This document shows positions 1 to 5,327 of a DNA stretch of 20,277 nt, piece by piece. The notes beneath the pieces were generated by a model. It searched no databases. It saw only the letters and a program-made list of their open reading frames with translations, and was not told the origin of the DNA. Source of the stretch: a virus; the IMG/VR virus record IMGVR_UViG_3300033148_002343, positions 1 to 20,277 of that record. One strand, given 5' to 3'. Numbering within the stretch: the stretch's first letter is position 1; each line of letters begins with the position of its first letter. Made by a program: the position numbers and the translations under genes.

Positions 1-173
1 TCTCCTGCTTTACTTGACAAGTAGTTAACCATTTTCTCCACCCCTTCCTGCGTGGCGATGTGCCTCTCTAAAATTGGCTTCAATGAGCGAGAAGTGATAG
101 GCTTCCTGTATTTCACAAACCACTTAACAAGGTCTTTAACTATCTCTTGAACCGGGGCTTGTCGTGATGTCAT
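1..173 (-). CDS. Hypothetical protein, 3' end cut by window edge
   Basis: This leftward reading frame starts at ATG (complement of 171-173) and stays open to the window edge, giving at least 57 residues that begin MTSRQAPVQEIVKDLVKWF. The start overlaps the stop of the upstream gene as ATGA, a typical translational-coupling junction, and an SD-like GGAGTGA lies just upstream inside that gene. The visible part is basic and probably helical, with no recognisable motif or membrane segment. It is the sixth gene of the leftward operon. I do not recognise the family. The reading frame is well supported by the coupling, but its function is unknown. Confidence 0.6.
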   Translation of the reverse strand, partial: MTSRQAPVQEIVKDLVKWFVKYRKPITSRSLKPILERHIATQEGVEKMVNYLSSKAG

Positions 174-361
174 TTATTCACTCCTTCAGGTTGGTTAATC
201 TGCTTGGCACTCCGCAGAGCCTGGCTTTCAAACTCTATGTTCTTAATCTCTGGTAGTAAGTTTTTGAGCCTGCGTTCTATACTGCCTAGCTCACCAATCA
301 GACGGGCAACCCTCCGTGTAGTCGGGGACATTGACCGCAGTGTCTTTTTGCGATATGCCAT
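170..361 (-). CDS. Small basic coiled-coil-like hypothetical protein
   Basis: This gene encodes 63 residues beginning MAYRKKTLRSMSPTTRRVAR. The N-terminus is strongly basic. Residues about 18-52 have a heptad-like spacing of L/I and charged residues (LIGELGSIERRLKNLLPEI), suggesting a short coiled coil. A good ribosome binding site (AAGGAG, six bases before ATG) fixes the start, and the stop overlaps the next gene as ATGA. It belongs to the leftward operon. The basic N-terminus plus helix could suit a small nucleic-acid-binding or regulatory protein, but that is only inference; no family is recognised. Confidence 0.65.
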   Translation of the reverse strand: MAYRKKTLRSMSPTTRRVARLIGELGSIERRLKNLLPEIKNIEFESQALRSAKQINQPEGVNK

Positions 362-420
362 AAACTACTCCTTCCCCAGCCCAGCCAACAGAACACTAAC
401 TCTATTCTATTTTCCCAGCG

Positions 421-837
421 TTACCGCTTGAGTCCTCTCCTTTTGACTTGTGATTGTATCTGTTTGAGTAATTTATTCTTACCGGGTAGTTCTTTCATTC
501 TGGCACTGTCCACAAAACATCCATAGCCATACCCGTATGCCTTGCCATAGCCCGCCTTAATTCTAATGTTAGCCAGTTTCCAACTCACGGCATATAGCCA
601 CCAGTGAGGCTTGGTCTTGTAGATGATATGCAATAGTTCGTGAATGTAGGTAGCTAGCCGTTCACCACGTCTTACATAGTAAACCCTGTGCTTATAAGAA
701 GCTATGCCTAGATTAGTGCTAACCGTATATCCTGTTATATTGCGAAACTCACTTGGGCTAACAATTCTAATCTTGTTAGCATCTACTCCGAGTAATCGGC
801 GGGCTTTGTTATGTAGTTTTAGTTTTGCCTTTTCCAT
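421..837 (-). CDS. Putative HExxH zinc metallopeptidase-like protein
   Basis: The product of 138 residues contains HELLHIIYKTKPHWW at about residues 65-79. This is an HExxH zinc-protease signature followed eight residues later by another His and two Trp. That layout loosely recalls SprT-like or other small gluzincin-type proteins, where HExxH gives two zinc ligands and the catalytic Glu and a later His gives the third. A glycine/tyrosine-rich stretch (GYGKAYGYGYGCF) follows, then a basic C-terminus. The start at 837 is chosen because GGAAGGGG stands just before this ATG; a GTG 24 bases upstream is in frame but lacks such a site. No signal peptide is seen. A role in host takeover or protein processing is possible but unproven. 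Confidence 0.65.
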   Translation of the reverse strand: MEKAKLKLHNKARRLLGVDANKIRIVSPSEFRNITGYTVSTNLGIASYKHRVYYVRRGERLATYIHELLHIIYKTKPHWWLYAVSWKLANIRIKAGYGKAYGYGYGCFVDSARMKELPGKNKLLKQIQSQVKRRGLKR

Positions 838-866
838 TTTAACCCCTTCCACACTAGGCACTAACT

Positions 867-1130
867 TTAGTCATATCCCTTAATCATTTCTGTTATTTCG
901 CCTTCTGATAGAACTGTGCCGAAATCCTCTTGCATTTCAGCGTAGAAATCTTCTATTTTGTCGCTTAATCTATCTCTGGCTTCCCACTTACCTTTTTCTA
1001 CTAGAGCGTTGGCACGGGAGTTGTGAAATCCTAATATAATGTCTTCATATCCTTGTTCCACCAACTTTACTTGGGCATTGGAATGGTTCCTCTTTTCCTC
1101 TTCTGTAATCGCTTCAATTTTGTAATCCAT
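867..1130 (-). CDS. Acidic hypothetical protein
   Basis: This gene encodes 87 residues beginning MDYKIEAITEEEKRNHSNAQ, acidic overall, and probably mostly helical. The ribosome binding site AAGGAG stands eight bases before the ATG. A 17-base sequence present in the leader of this gene is repeated exactly in the leader of the gene upstream (1150-1166 and 1444-1460), hinting at shared post-transcriptional control. It is the third gene of the leftward operon. No domain, cysteine cluster or membrane segment is visible. Small acidic early proteins are common in phages and often bind host proteins, but nothing here proves that. Confidence 0.65.
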   Translation of the reverse strand: MDYKIEAITEEEKRNHSNAQVKLVEQGYEDIILGFHNSRANALVEKGKWEARDRLSDKIEDFYAEMQEDFGTVLSEGEITEMIKGYD

Positions 1131-1149
1131 CTTAATACTCCTTAATGCC

Positions 1150-1166
1150 TAGTCTGTAAAGTGTTA
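1150..1166 (-). repeat. 17-base direct repeat, copy 1
   Basis: Read on the minus strand this is TAACACTTTACAGACTA. It is identical to 1444-1460. It starts with the stop codon of the gene ending at 1164 and sits eight bases before the SD of the gene starting at 1130. Confidence 0.85.
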
Positions 1167-1427
1167 CTGCGATTTTGCTCTATCAGCAATCCATTGCCCA
1201 ATTTCAGCGATGGCGTTAGCAAGTGCCATTTTGCCCTCATCCTCGGTAACATTAGCATTGAAGTTCCGCCAGATAGTATAGGCTAAATTGGTGGCTCGTT
1301 GCTTTACCAATTCATCAGACCATTGAGTTTGGTTGATAAGCCAAGCCGTGGCTATCTCGGCATTGCGTGGGATAAAGTAAGTATTTTCTCCCACAATTAC
1401 GATTTTGTGAATTTCCATTGCCTTCAT
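1164..1427 (-). CDS. Hypothetical protein
   Basis: This gene encodes 87 residues beginning MKAMEIHKIVIVGENTYFIP. The N-terminus looks like two beta strands (IHKIVIVGENTYFI). The rest is probably helical, with many Ala and Trp residues (IATAWLINQTQW, ALANAIAEIGQWIADRA). GGAGGG at a suitable distance supports ATG 1427 as the start; a second ATG three codons later is less well placed. It is the second gene of the leftward operon. Its stop codon forms the first bases of the 17-base repeat that reaches into the leader of the next gene. No family is recognised. Confidence 0.65.
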   Translation of the reverse strand: MKAMEIHKIVIVGENTYFIPRNAEIATAWLINQTQWSDELVKQRATNLAYTIWRNFNANVTEDEGKMALANAIAEIGQWIADRAKSQ

Positions 1428-1443
1428 TGTCTCCCTCCTAGTT

Positions 1444-1460
1444 TAGTCTGTAAAGTGTTA
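1444..1460 (-). repeat. 17-base direct repeat, copy 2
   Basis: An exact copy of the 1150-1166 element, 294 bases away. It lies between the stop at 1475 and the GGAGGG ribosome binding site of the gene starting at 1427, so both copies occupy the same place in a gene leader. Confidence 0.85.
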
Positions 1461-1474
1461 ATCTACCCATTGTA

Positions 1475-1657
1475 TTATGCTTCAGTTCTCTCATCATACG
1501 GGATTGTTATTACAGCTACTATTGCTGACTGGTCGCCCTCTGATTTATGTTCCCACACAAACCGGCAATTTTCTGTATCAGGCTCATTGTCTAACAACAC
1601 CCCGATATACTTTGCCAGTTCCCTTGCCTCATCTGCGGTTCTTTTTGTAGCTATCAT
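1475..1657 (-). CDS. First gene of the leftward operon, hypothetical protein
   Basis: The product of 60 residues begins MIATKRTADEARELAKYIGV. The longer in-frame reading from 1732 is rejected because the promoter at 1689-1717 lies within it and because GGAGGG stands six bases before ATG 1657. The sequence reads as a helix (TADEARELAKYIGVLLD), then two strands (CRFVWEHK and SAIVAVITIPYD), a compact alpha-beta layout common in small phage proteins of unknown role. As the promoter-proximal gene it is probably made early. No function can be assigned. Confidence 0.65.
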   Translation of the reverse strand: MIATKRTADEARELAKYIGVLLDNEPDTENCRFVWEHKSEGDQSAIVAVITIPYDERTEA

Positions 1658-1688
1658 TTCTACCCTCCTATTATTTAACCCTACACCT

Positions 1689-1717
1689 ATAATATACCTA
1701 TTAAATATCCTTGTCAA
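1689..1717 (-). promoter_or_regulatory. Sigma70-type promoter of the leftward operon
   Basis: On the minus strand TTGACA (1712-1717) and TATTAT (1689-1694) are separated by 17 bases, an almost ideal sigma70 layout. Transcription would start near 1682, about 25 bases before the ATG at 1657, and read through all the leftward genes. Confidence 0.75.
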
Positions 1718-1782
1718 TAGTTTATTAGACATAATGTTACCATTTTAATAAAAATAGTTTTAGTAGTATGATTTAAGGTAAC

Positions 1783-1801
1783 TTGACGAATGTGGTATAA
1801 T
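1783..1801 (+). promoter_or_regulatory. Extended -10 promoter for the HTH-HNH gene
   Basis: TATAAT at 1796-1801 is preceded by TGG, giving the TGn extension that lets RNA polymerase work without a good -35. A TTGACG lies at 1783-1788, only seven bases away, too close to be a -35 but perhaps an operator or part of the motif shared with other phage promoters here. It diverges from the leftward promoter at 1689-1717. Confidence 0.6.
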
Positions 1802-1821
1802 AAGAGGTGGAGGTATTGACA

Positions 1822-2343
1822 GTGGTAGATAGAGAAGAATTACTAGAGTTAAGGGGGCAAGGGAAAAGCTATCAGGAAATAGGTAATATTTGTGGGATAA
1901 GTAGGCAAAGGGTGCATCAGATATTATCCCCTAAATATACTGCGGGGGGATGGAGAAAGAGAGATAAGAATGATACTCCGCAAAGTTTAAGGGGGTTAGG
2001 TAAATTTAATGGCAACTGGAAAGGTGGCAGGTATATAGACAAAGGCAGATATATCCTTGTAAAGCTTCCGCCTGATGATTTCTTTTATCCGATGGCTGGT
2101 GTAAGGGGATATGTTCTTGAGCACCGCTTGGTGGTGGCTAAGGCATTGGGAAGGAATTTACATCGGTGGGAAATAGTCCACCACAAGAATGGTGTTAAAG
2201 ATGATAATAGGAAGAGAAACCTTGTGCTTCTTACAGAAGCAGGACATAATCAGATAACCCATTTTGAGAAGATACTTGCAAGGCAGGAGAAACGGATAGG
2301 GTATTTAGAAGGAGTGTTATCTAGGAATCGTATTGATTATTAA
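1822..2343 (+). CDS. HNH endonuclease with N-terminal helix-turn-helix
   Basis: This product of 173 residues is a probable site-specific DNA endonuclease of the HNH type. Residues about 16-35 (SYQEIGNICGISRQRVHQIL) form a typical helix-turn-helix. After a GKFNGNWKGG linker the HNH core follows: EHR at about 100-102, then VHHKNG at about 119-124 and DDNR...NL. This gives the paired His of the first HNH strand and the downstream Asn. The C-terminus is a short coiled coil. GTG 1822 is chosen because GGAGG lies eight bases upstream and the promoter ends at 1801; an earlier GTG at 1807 would be at or before the transcript start. It may be a homing endonuclease or phage-borne mobile gene. A role in packaging is less likely at this distance from terminase. 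Confidence 0.85.
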   Translation: MVDREELLELRGQGKSYQEIGNICGISRQRVHQILSPKYTAGGWRKRDKNDTPQSLRGLGKFNGNWKGGRYIDKGRYILVKLPPDDFFYPMAGVRGYVLEHRLVVAKALGRNLHRWEIVHHKNGVKDDNRKRNLVLLTEAGHNQITHFEKILARQEKRIGYLEGVLSRNRIDY

Positions 2344-2411
2344 GGAGCGGGCTTGACGTATCTTGACGATGAAGGGGGATTGTAGCTCTCGTAGGTGAGA
2401 ACGCTGAGCTC

Positions 2412-2446
2412 GGCTTATCCAAATTATCTATAGAAGAGTATAAGCC
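2412..2446. repeat. Inverted repeat GGCTTAT/ATAAGCC
   Basis: GGCTTAT at 2412-2418 pairs perfectly with ATAAGCC at 2440-2446 across a 21-base loop. No T-run follows, so it does not look like a terminator of the HNH gene. Confidence 0.45.
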
Positions 2447-2525
2447 CCGGTATGTTAGAACGTTGGTCCATAATTATCATTTGAGCCTTTGGGTGTAACT
2501 CTATTAAACGGGGGACTCCTGCTAA

Positions 2526-2561
2526 TCGTATAATCGTGTATTGGTATATTCGTATATTGGT
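2526..2561. repeat. Short TCGTRTA repeats, iteron-like
   Basis: TCGTRTA occurs at 2526, 2534 and 2550; the last two copies extend to TCGTRTATTGGT, 16 bases apart. A CGTATA recurs near 2717. The close spacing resembles small iterons or repeated operator half-sites, but the copies are short and the region is AT-rich, so chance is possible. Confidence 0.4.
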
Positions 2562-2604
2562 TAGACACGCCCAAACCCACACACAAACACAACACTTATA
2601 AGAC

Positions 2605-2623
2605 TCATAAGAATAACTTATGA
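2605..2623. promoter_or_regulatory. Operator-like dyad
   Basis: TCATAAG (2605-2611) and CTTATGA (2617-2623) form a perfect seven-base dyad with a five-base centre, the size of a dimeric HTH repressor site. A CTTATAAG palindrome lies just upstream at 2595-2602 and another CTTATA occurs near 2658. Confidence 0.4.
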
Positions 2624-2749
2624 ATAGTATAAGGATAATAGACCAGATTACATAATACTTATAGTGCGTTCCAGACATAATGTTATTAGCTAGAGATAAT
2701 AAGACCGTAGACACACCGTATACCGATTATGAGAAGCCACCAGACGCTC

Positions 2750-2772
2750 ATAGGGGCGTTTTAGCCCCCTAT
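2750..2772. repeat. GC-rich hairpin
   Basis: ATAGGGG (2750-2756) pairs with CCCCTAT (2766-2772) around a short loop. It is GC-rich in an AT-rich stretch, but no T-run follows on either strand, so a plain intrinsic terminator is not supported. Confidence 0.45.
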
Positions 2773-2905
2773 TGGTATCCTACTATGGTATATTCTCTAT
2801 TACGAAGGGTTAGTTGACATAATGGATGTCTTATTAAGTATTGTTTAACCGAACCCCGACATTTAAGTTAAAAAAGTCCAGATAGGGGGTTAAGAAACGA
2901 TATGT

Positions 2906-2911
2906 TATAAT
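2906..2911 (+). promoter_or_regulatory. Possible promoter of the small-gene operon
   Basis: TATAAT at 2906-2911 in the context ACGATATGTTATAATAG resembles the other -10 elements here, with TG one base further away than the ideal extension. No good -35 is seen 17 bases upstream. It stands before the run of plus-strand genes starting at 2968. Confidence 0.45.
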
Positions 2912-2967
2912 AGAAGGAGGAGATTAAATATAGAAGCCCGATATATCTTAATGAAGAAGTTAAAGAA

Positions 2968-3246
2968 ATGAGTCCATACAAAGACAAGGAGACAGCGAAG
3001 AAGGCGAGCAAGGAAAGGATGAGGAGGTTTAGGGGCGTAACATCGGGCGTAACAAATGAGGTTGTAACGGAGAAGGGTGTAACAAAATATCCAGCGATAA
3101 TCCACGCATTGGTAGACCCTGAAAAGAGAAAGAAATTAGAAAGAATACACCAATCATTAAAGAATCACGGGGTAGTAGATGAAGTCCACTTTGGGATGGG
3201 GTGGGCGACCTTTGGTGATATAGGACAGATGTTAGAGGTAACGTAA
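2968..3246 (+). CDS. Basic phage protein with repeated GVT motif
   Basis: The 92-residue product begins MSPYKDKETAKKASKERMRR, the lysine/arginine-rich opening seen in many small phage proteins. A low-complexity part follows where V-T is repeated (GVTSGVTNEVVTEKGVT, residues about 23-39). The C-terminal half (ALVDPEKRKKLERIHQSLKN onwards) looks helical and folded. The start is preceded only by a weak GAAGAAG, which itself lies in a tiny reading frame ending ATGA at this start, so translation may be coupled to it. The stop overlaps the next start as TAATG. No enzyme motif is visible. The basic N-terminus suggests DNA or RNA contact, an inference only. Confidence 0.65.
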   Translation: MSPYKDKETAKKASKERMRRFRGVTSGVTNEVVTEKGVTKYPAIIHALVDPEKRKKLERIHQSLKNHGVVDEVHFGMGWATFGDIGQMLEVT

Positions 3247-3440
3247 TGGTAACTGATATACAAAGGGAAAGAATACTAACTCACTTCTGTAATTTATATG
3301 AGAGCAGAGAAAAAGAGATAGTCTGTGCTCCTTTAGTATATGGAGACTTGTTGCTAATTGCAGAGAAGATGTCTCTACCCGTAGAGGATGTAGCTATGGT
3401 GCTTTGTAATGAGTTAGATAGTATATTAGGGGTAACATAA
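3246..3440 (+). CDS. Small hypothetical protein
   Basis: The 64-residue product begins MVTDIQRERILTHFCNLYES and is probably all helical. It contains PLVYGDLLLIAEKMSLPVED, which could form a helix-turn-helix-like pair, though the fit is too weak to claim. The ATG uses the last A of the preceding stop (TAATG), so it is probably translationally coupled. It ends LGVT, echoing the VT-rich neighbour. No family is recognised. Confidence 0.6.
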   Translation: MVTDIQRERILTHFCNLYESREKEIVCAPLVYGDLLLIAEKMSLPVEDVAMVLCNELDSILGVT

Positions 3441-3452
3441 GAAGCGTAAATA

Positions 3453-3644
3453 ATGACTAAACAAGAAGAGATAAAGAAAGCGGCAAAGAATATACTTTTA
3501 CATATGCGCTTGACCCCAGAGTTGACCCCTGATGATGTGGTTGATAAAATCCTTACCAAGCGGTCTGAATTAGGTGCGGTAATAAAGGTAGAATACCCTG
3601 AATGTTCTATGATAGAACCACTAATAGATACAGAGGCAAATTAG
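3453..3644 (+). CDS. Small hypothetical protein
   Basis: The 63-residue product begins MTKQEEIKKAAKNILLHMRL. An amphipathic N-terminal helix is followed by LTPELTPDDVVDKILTKRSE, probably a second helix, and a short acidic tail. It starts 12 bases after the previous gene with only a weak purine-rich ribosome binding site. It is co-directional with and close to its neighbours, so it is probably part of the same operon. I cannot assign a function. Confidence 0.55.
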   Translation: MTKQEEIKKAAKNILLHMRLTPELTPDDVVDKILTKRSELGAVIKVEYPECSMIEPLIDTEAN

Positions 3645-3729
3645 ACGGGTTATGTAGACCATTAGTATGATAGCTGAAGAAGAAAGGTGGGGGGAACCCC
3701 CTTCTTATGACTCTTTGGAGGTGTATGCT

Positions 3730-3969
3730 ATGGGAACTTATCTTATGCGAAAATGTAACAGGTGCGGACTAGAGGAGGAGATATTTGAGGATATACCTAT
3801 ACGAGTAGGCAATGGTGGCTTTCTATCTCTCTGTGATGGGTGCAGGAAGGGATATCATACCCTCAAGTATGATTTAGAGAAGAGAATGGACGAGACGTTA
3901 GAGAAGTGGTTAGAGGAAGGTGGGGCATACAAAAAGCCCTCTATAGCGTTTAAGGATGAAATAGATTAA
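3730..3969 (+). CDS. Small zinc-ribbon protein
   Basis: The 79-residue product has two Cys pairs: CNRC at residues about 9-12 and CDGC at about 35-38. This is a CxxC...CxxC layout expected to bind one zinc ion. The C-terminal part is an acidic, probably helical stretch. ATG 3730 is chosen because GGAGG lies eight bases upstream. The frame opens earlier at ATG 3667, but no ribosome binding site precedes that codon. Zinc ribbons of this size in phages often bind nucleic acids or regulate transcription; which one applies here cannot be told from sequence. Confidence 0.65.
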   Translation: MGTYLMRKCNRCGLEEEIFEDIPIRVGNGGFLSLCDGCRKGYHTLKYDLEKRMDETLEKWLEEGGAYKKPSIAFKDEID

Positions 3970-3979
3970 GGAGATAAAT

Positions 3980-4135
3980 ATGGAAGCACAAGAATTAAAG
4001 GACAAATATTTGAGGGAAGAGGTCAAAGGCAAGGTGGGGGTTATAGCTATTGGGGAAGATTACTGGTATCACGTTCACAATAATGAAGAAATCCCTAAAG
4101 ATTTAACGATAGCCTTACACCCAAGAGTTGATTAG
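3980..4135 (+). CDS. Very small acidic hypothetical protein
   Basis: This short gene encodes 51 residues beginning MEAQELKDKYLREEVKGKVG and ending ALHPRVD. Its AAGGAG ribosome binding site stands six bases before ATG and follows the previous stop almost directly, so co-translation is likely. A helix (AQELKDKYLREE) is followed by strands (GVIAIGEDYWYHVH), a compact pattern. No family is recognised. The reading frame is short, but its ribosome binding site and spacing support it. Confidence 0.6.
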   Translation: MEAQELKDKYLREEVKGKVGVIAIGEDYWYHVHNNEEIPKDLTIALHPRVD

Positions 4136-4213
4136 TCTAAATAGAACTTACTGGTGGCGGAATAGGTGGAACTCCCAGCCTTAAATGGTAGAGGTTAATA
4201 GAGGTTCATATGA

Positions 4214-4573
4214 ATGTCAAGAAATATTCAGACATATGTTGCGAGACGAATGGAATTTTGGGGCACTAAAGCCTTCGGAAATATTAAGCCCTCATATGCA
4301 GCGTATGGTATAGTATGTAATGCCAACGATTTGCATAAACTATTGTGCCATATAGAGGAACACAATGAGGATTGCGAAGCTGGATGCGTAGAGGTAGAAT
4401 TGGCACTCGGAGATATAATAGCAATGTGTCAGAGAATTTGCACTATGTTACATCTAAATATTAATGACATGCACTTTGACGGATGTGTTCGGATAGCAGA
4501 GAAATCAAGGGAAATAGTCGAAGGAGATACATCCCACGATGATGACCCGCGATATATTCTCAAAAATAGATAA
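4214..4573 (+). CDS. Hypothetical protein, faint MazG-like pattern
   Basis: The 119-residue product begins MSRNIQTYVARRMEFWGTKA. Residues about 45-100 look like a helical bundle: two adjacent Glu (HIEEH, 48-49), then EVELALGDIIAMCQRI with acidic residues at 60, 62 and 66, then LHLNINDM. The spacing of EE and ExxxGD recalls the metal-binding helices of MazG-type nucleotide pyrophosphohydrolases, but the canonical EExxE is not complete, so the call is tentative. Seven Cys residues in a cytosolic-looking protein of this size are notable. GAGG nine bases upstream supports the start. The gene lies between two tRNA-like fragments (see findings). Confidence 0.5.
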   Translation: MSRNIQTYVARRMEFWGTKAFGNIKPSYAAYGIVCNANDLHKLLCHIEEHNEDCEAGCVEVELALGDIIAMCQRICTMLHLNINDMHFDGCVRIAEKSREIVEGDTSHDDDPRYILKNR

Positions 4574-4690
4574 CTGGTGCAGGGTGCAAATCCCTAGTTA
4601 GTAAGTGAATAGAATAATATAGGTGAGTCCTTCGGGGCGGGAGAAATAGTCCCTGCTAAATTGGGTGGGCTTTAGGGGCTAGGAGAAGAT

Positions 4691-4846
4691 ATGCCATATA
4701 AGAGGTCTGGGAAACAGATATTACACAAAAAGGGTGGGAAGTGGAAGGTCAAGCAAACGGCAACCAGTATTGCCAATGCCAAGAAAGCCCTTAGATTGTT
4801 AAGGGGTATAGAACACGGGATGGTAGTTAGGGGGAAAGGGAAATAA
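4691..4846 (+). CDS. Small lysine-rich phage protein
   Basis: The 51-residue product begins MPYKRSGKQILHKKGGKWKV and ends MVVRGKGK. It is extremely basic, with a short strand-strand-helix pattern (GGKWKVKQTATSIANAKKAL). Small basic phage proteins that open MPY(K/R) and carry a GGKW turn are familiar from many phage genomes, but their role is not established. AGGAGA upstream supports the start. The last 20 bases overlap the 3' end of the convergent HNH gene. The gene is short, but its composition and ribosome binding site make it credible. Confidence 0.65.
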   Translation: MPYKRSGKQILHKKGGKWKVKQTATSIANAKKALRLLRGIEHGMVVRGKGK

Positions 4847-5267
4847 TTTTAGCTTTAAGCCTTTCATTTTCTTGTTCCAATTCCTGAACCCGCTTAAAGA
4901 GGATAAAATGTTTACGAGAATGGTTTTTCTTATCAAGCACATAGAGGTTTTCGGGGCGGTTATCAAGTCCGTCGCCATTGATGTGATGCACCTCCTCTCC
5001 GCTGGTAAGGGGTCTGCCCAAGATTTGCTCCATTACGTATCTGTGTTCTGCAACTCGGCGGCGAGAACCTCTAATATAGCGATAAGACATACCCTTCTTA
5101 TTTGTGTAAACAACAGTGCCACCCTTGTAAGCAGGATTGTTCTTCCCCGACTGGATTTGCGATGGGAGTTTGGAACGACACTTAATACTACAAGTTTTCT
5201 TTGTGTTTATAGCAGAGGGAGAGACCTTAATTATGTTATCGCAAAATAAGCATTTTCTTAATATCAT
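4827..5267 (-). CDS. HNH endonuclease with N-terminal zinc finger
   Basis: This 146-residue product is a probable HNH homing-type endonuclease. Cys 6, 9, 26 and 30 (CLFC...CSIKC) form a CxxC-CxxxC zinc finger. Next come a GKNNPAYKGG linker and the HNH core: EHR at 74-76, VHHING at 93-98, LDNR at 101-104, ENL at 106-108 and KKNH at 113-116. Residues 122-140 form a coiled coil (VQELEQENERLKAKI). AAAGGGGG before ATG 5267 fixes the start, and an own promoter lies at 5287-5292. The gene runs against its neighbours and overlaps the end of the gene at 4691, consistent with mobile insertion. HNH proteins near terminase can assist cos cleavage, but the orientation makes a mobile role more likely. Confidence 0.85.
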   Translation of the reverse strand: MILRKCLFCDNIIKVSPSAINTKKTCSIKCRSKLPSQIQSGKNNPAYKGGTVVYTNKKGMSYRYIRGSRRRVAEHRYVMEQILGRPLTSGEEVHHINGDGLDNRPENLYVLDKKNHSRKHFILFKRVQELEQENERLKAKIISLSP

Positions 5268-5286
5268 TTATATTCCCCCTTTACTT

Positions 5287-5292
5287 ATTATA
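5287..5292 (-). promoter_or_regulatory. Extended -10 promoter of the zinc-finger HNH gene
   Basis: On the minus strand the sequence reads ACGTGGTATAATAAG, with TATAAT preceded by TGG. No good -35 is seen 17 bases upstream. Transcription would begin a few bases before the AAAGGGGG ribosome binding site of the gene starting at 5267. Confidence 0.6.
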
Positions 5293-5327
5293 CCACGTTG
5301 CAAACCGCAAAACGGAATGAAACCCAA

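Larger units (their letters stand above)
2344..2967. other. Gene-poor control region, candidate regulatory or origin segment
   Basis: I see no credible gene in these 624 bases. The longest minus-strand reading frame (2424-2714) is Cys/Tyr/Ile-rich low-complexity translation with no ribosome binding site and is rejected. The stretch is AT-rich and holds several dyads (2412-2446, 2605-2623, 2683-2702, 2750-2772), a CTTGACG pair (2352 and 2362), three TCGTRTA repeats (2526-2556), a TTGACA near 2814 and a promoter-like TATAAT at 2906. It separates the HTH-HNH gene from the small-gene operon. A replication origin or operator cluster is plausible, but neither is shown. Confidence 0.5.

Noticed and set aside
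1299-1748. Plus-strand 149-residue reading frame across the leftward operon
   Set aside because: It is the opposite strand of two supported leftward genes and their promoter, with no ribosome binding site and Ser/Cys/Leu-rich shadow-like composition.
2424-2714. Minus-strand 96-residue reading frame
   Set aside because: Composition is low-complexity and hydrophobic (many I, Y, C, W), no ribosome binding site is seen, and it covers repeats and dyads of the control region.
2814-2842. TTGACA at 2814 as a full promoter
   Set aside because: No acceptable -10 is found at 16-18 bases; AGTATT and TAAGTA are poor matches, so it is mentioned only as part of the gene-free region.
4574-4690. Group I intron-like core (GCGGGA...TCCCTGCTAAATTG near 4638-4670)
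   Set aside because: It resembles the P and Q elements of phage introns, but no R/S pair with a P8 between them follows before the next gene, so a complete catalytic core is absent.
4872-5249. Plus-strand 125-residue reading frame
   Set aside because: It mirrors the HNH gene, whose zinc finger and catalytic motifs make the minus strand the coding one.
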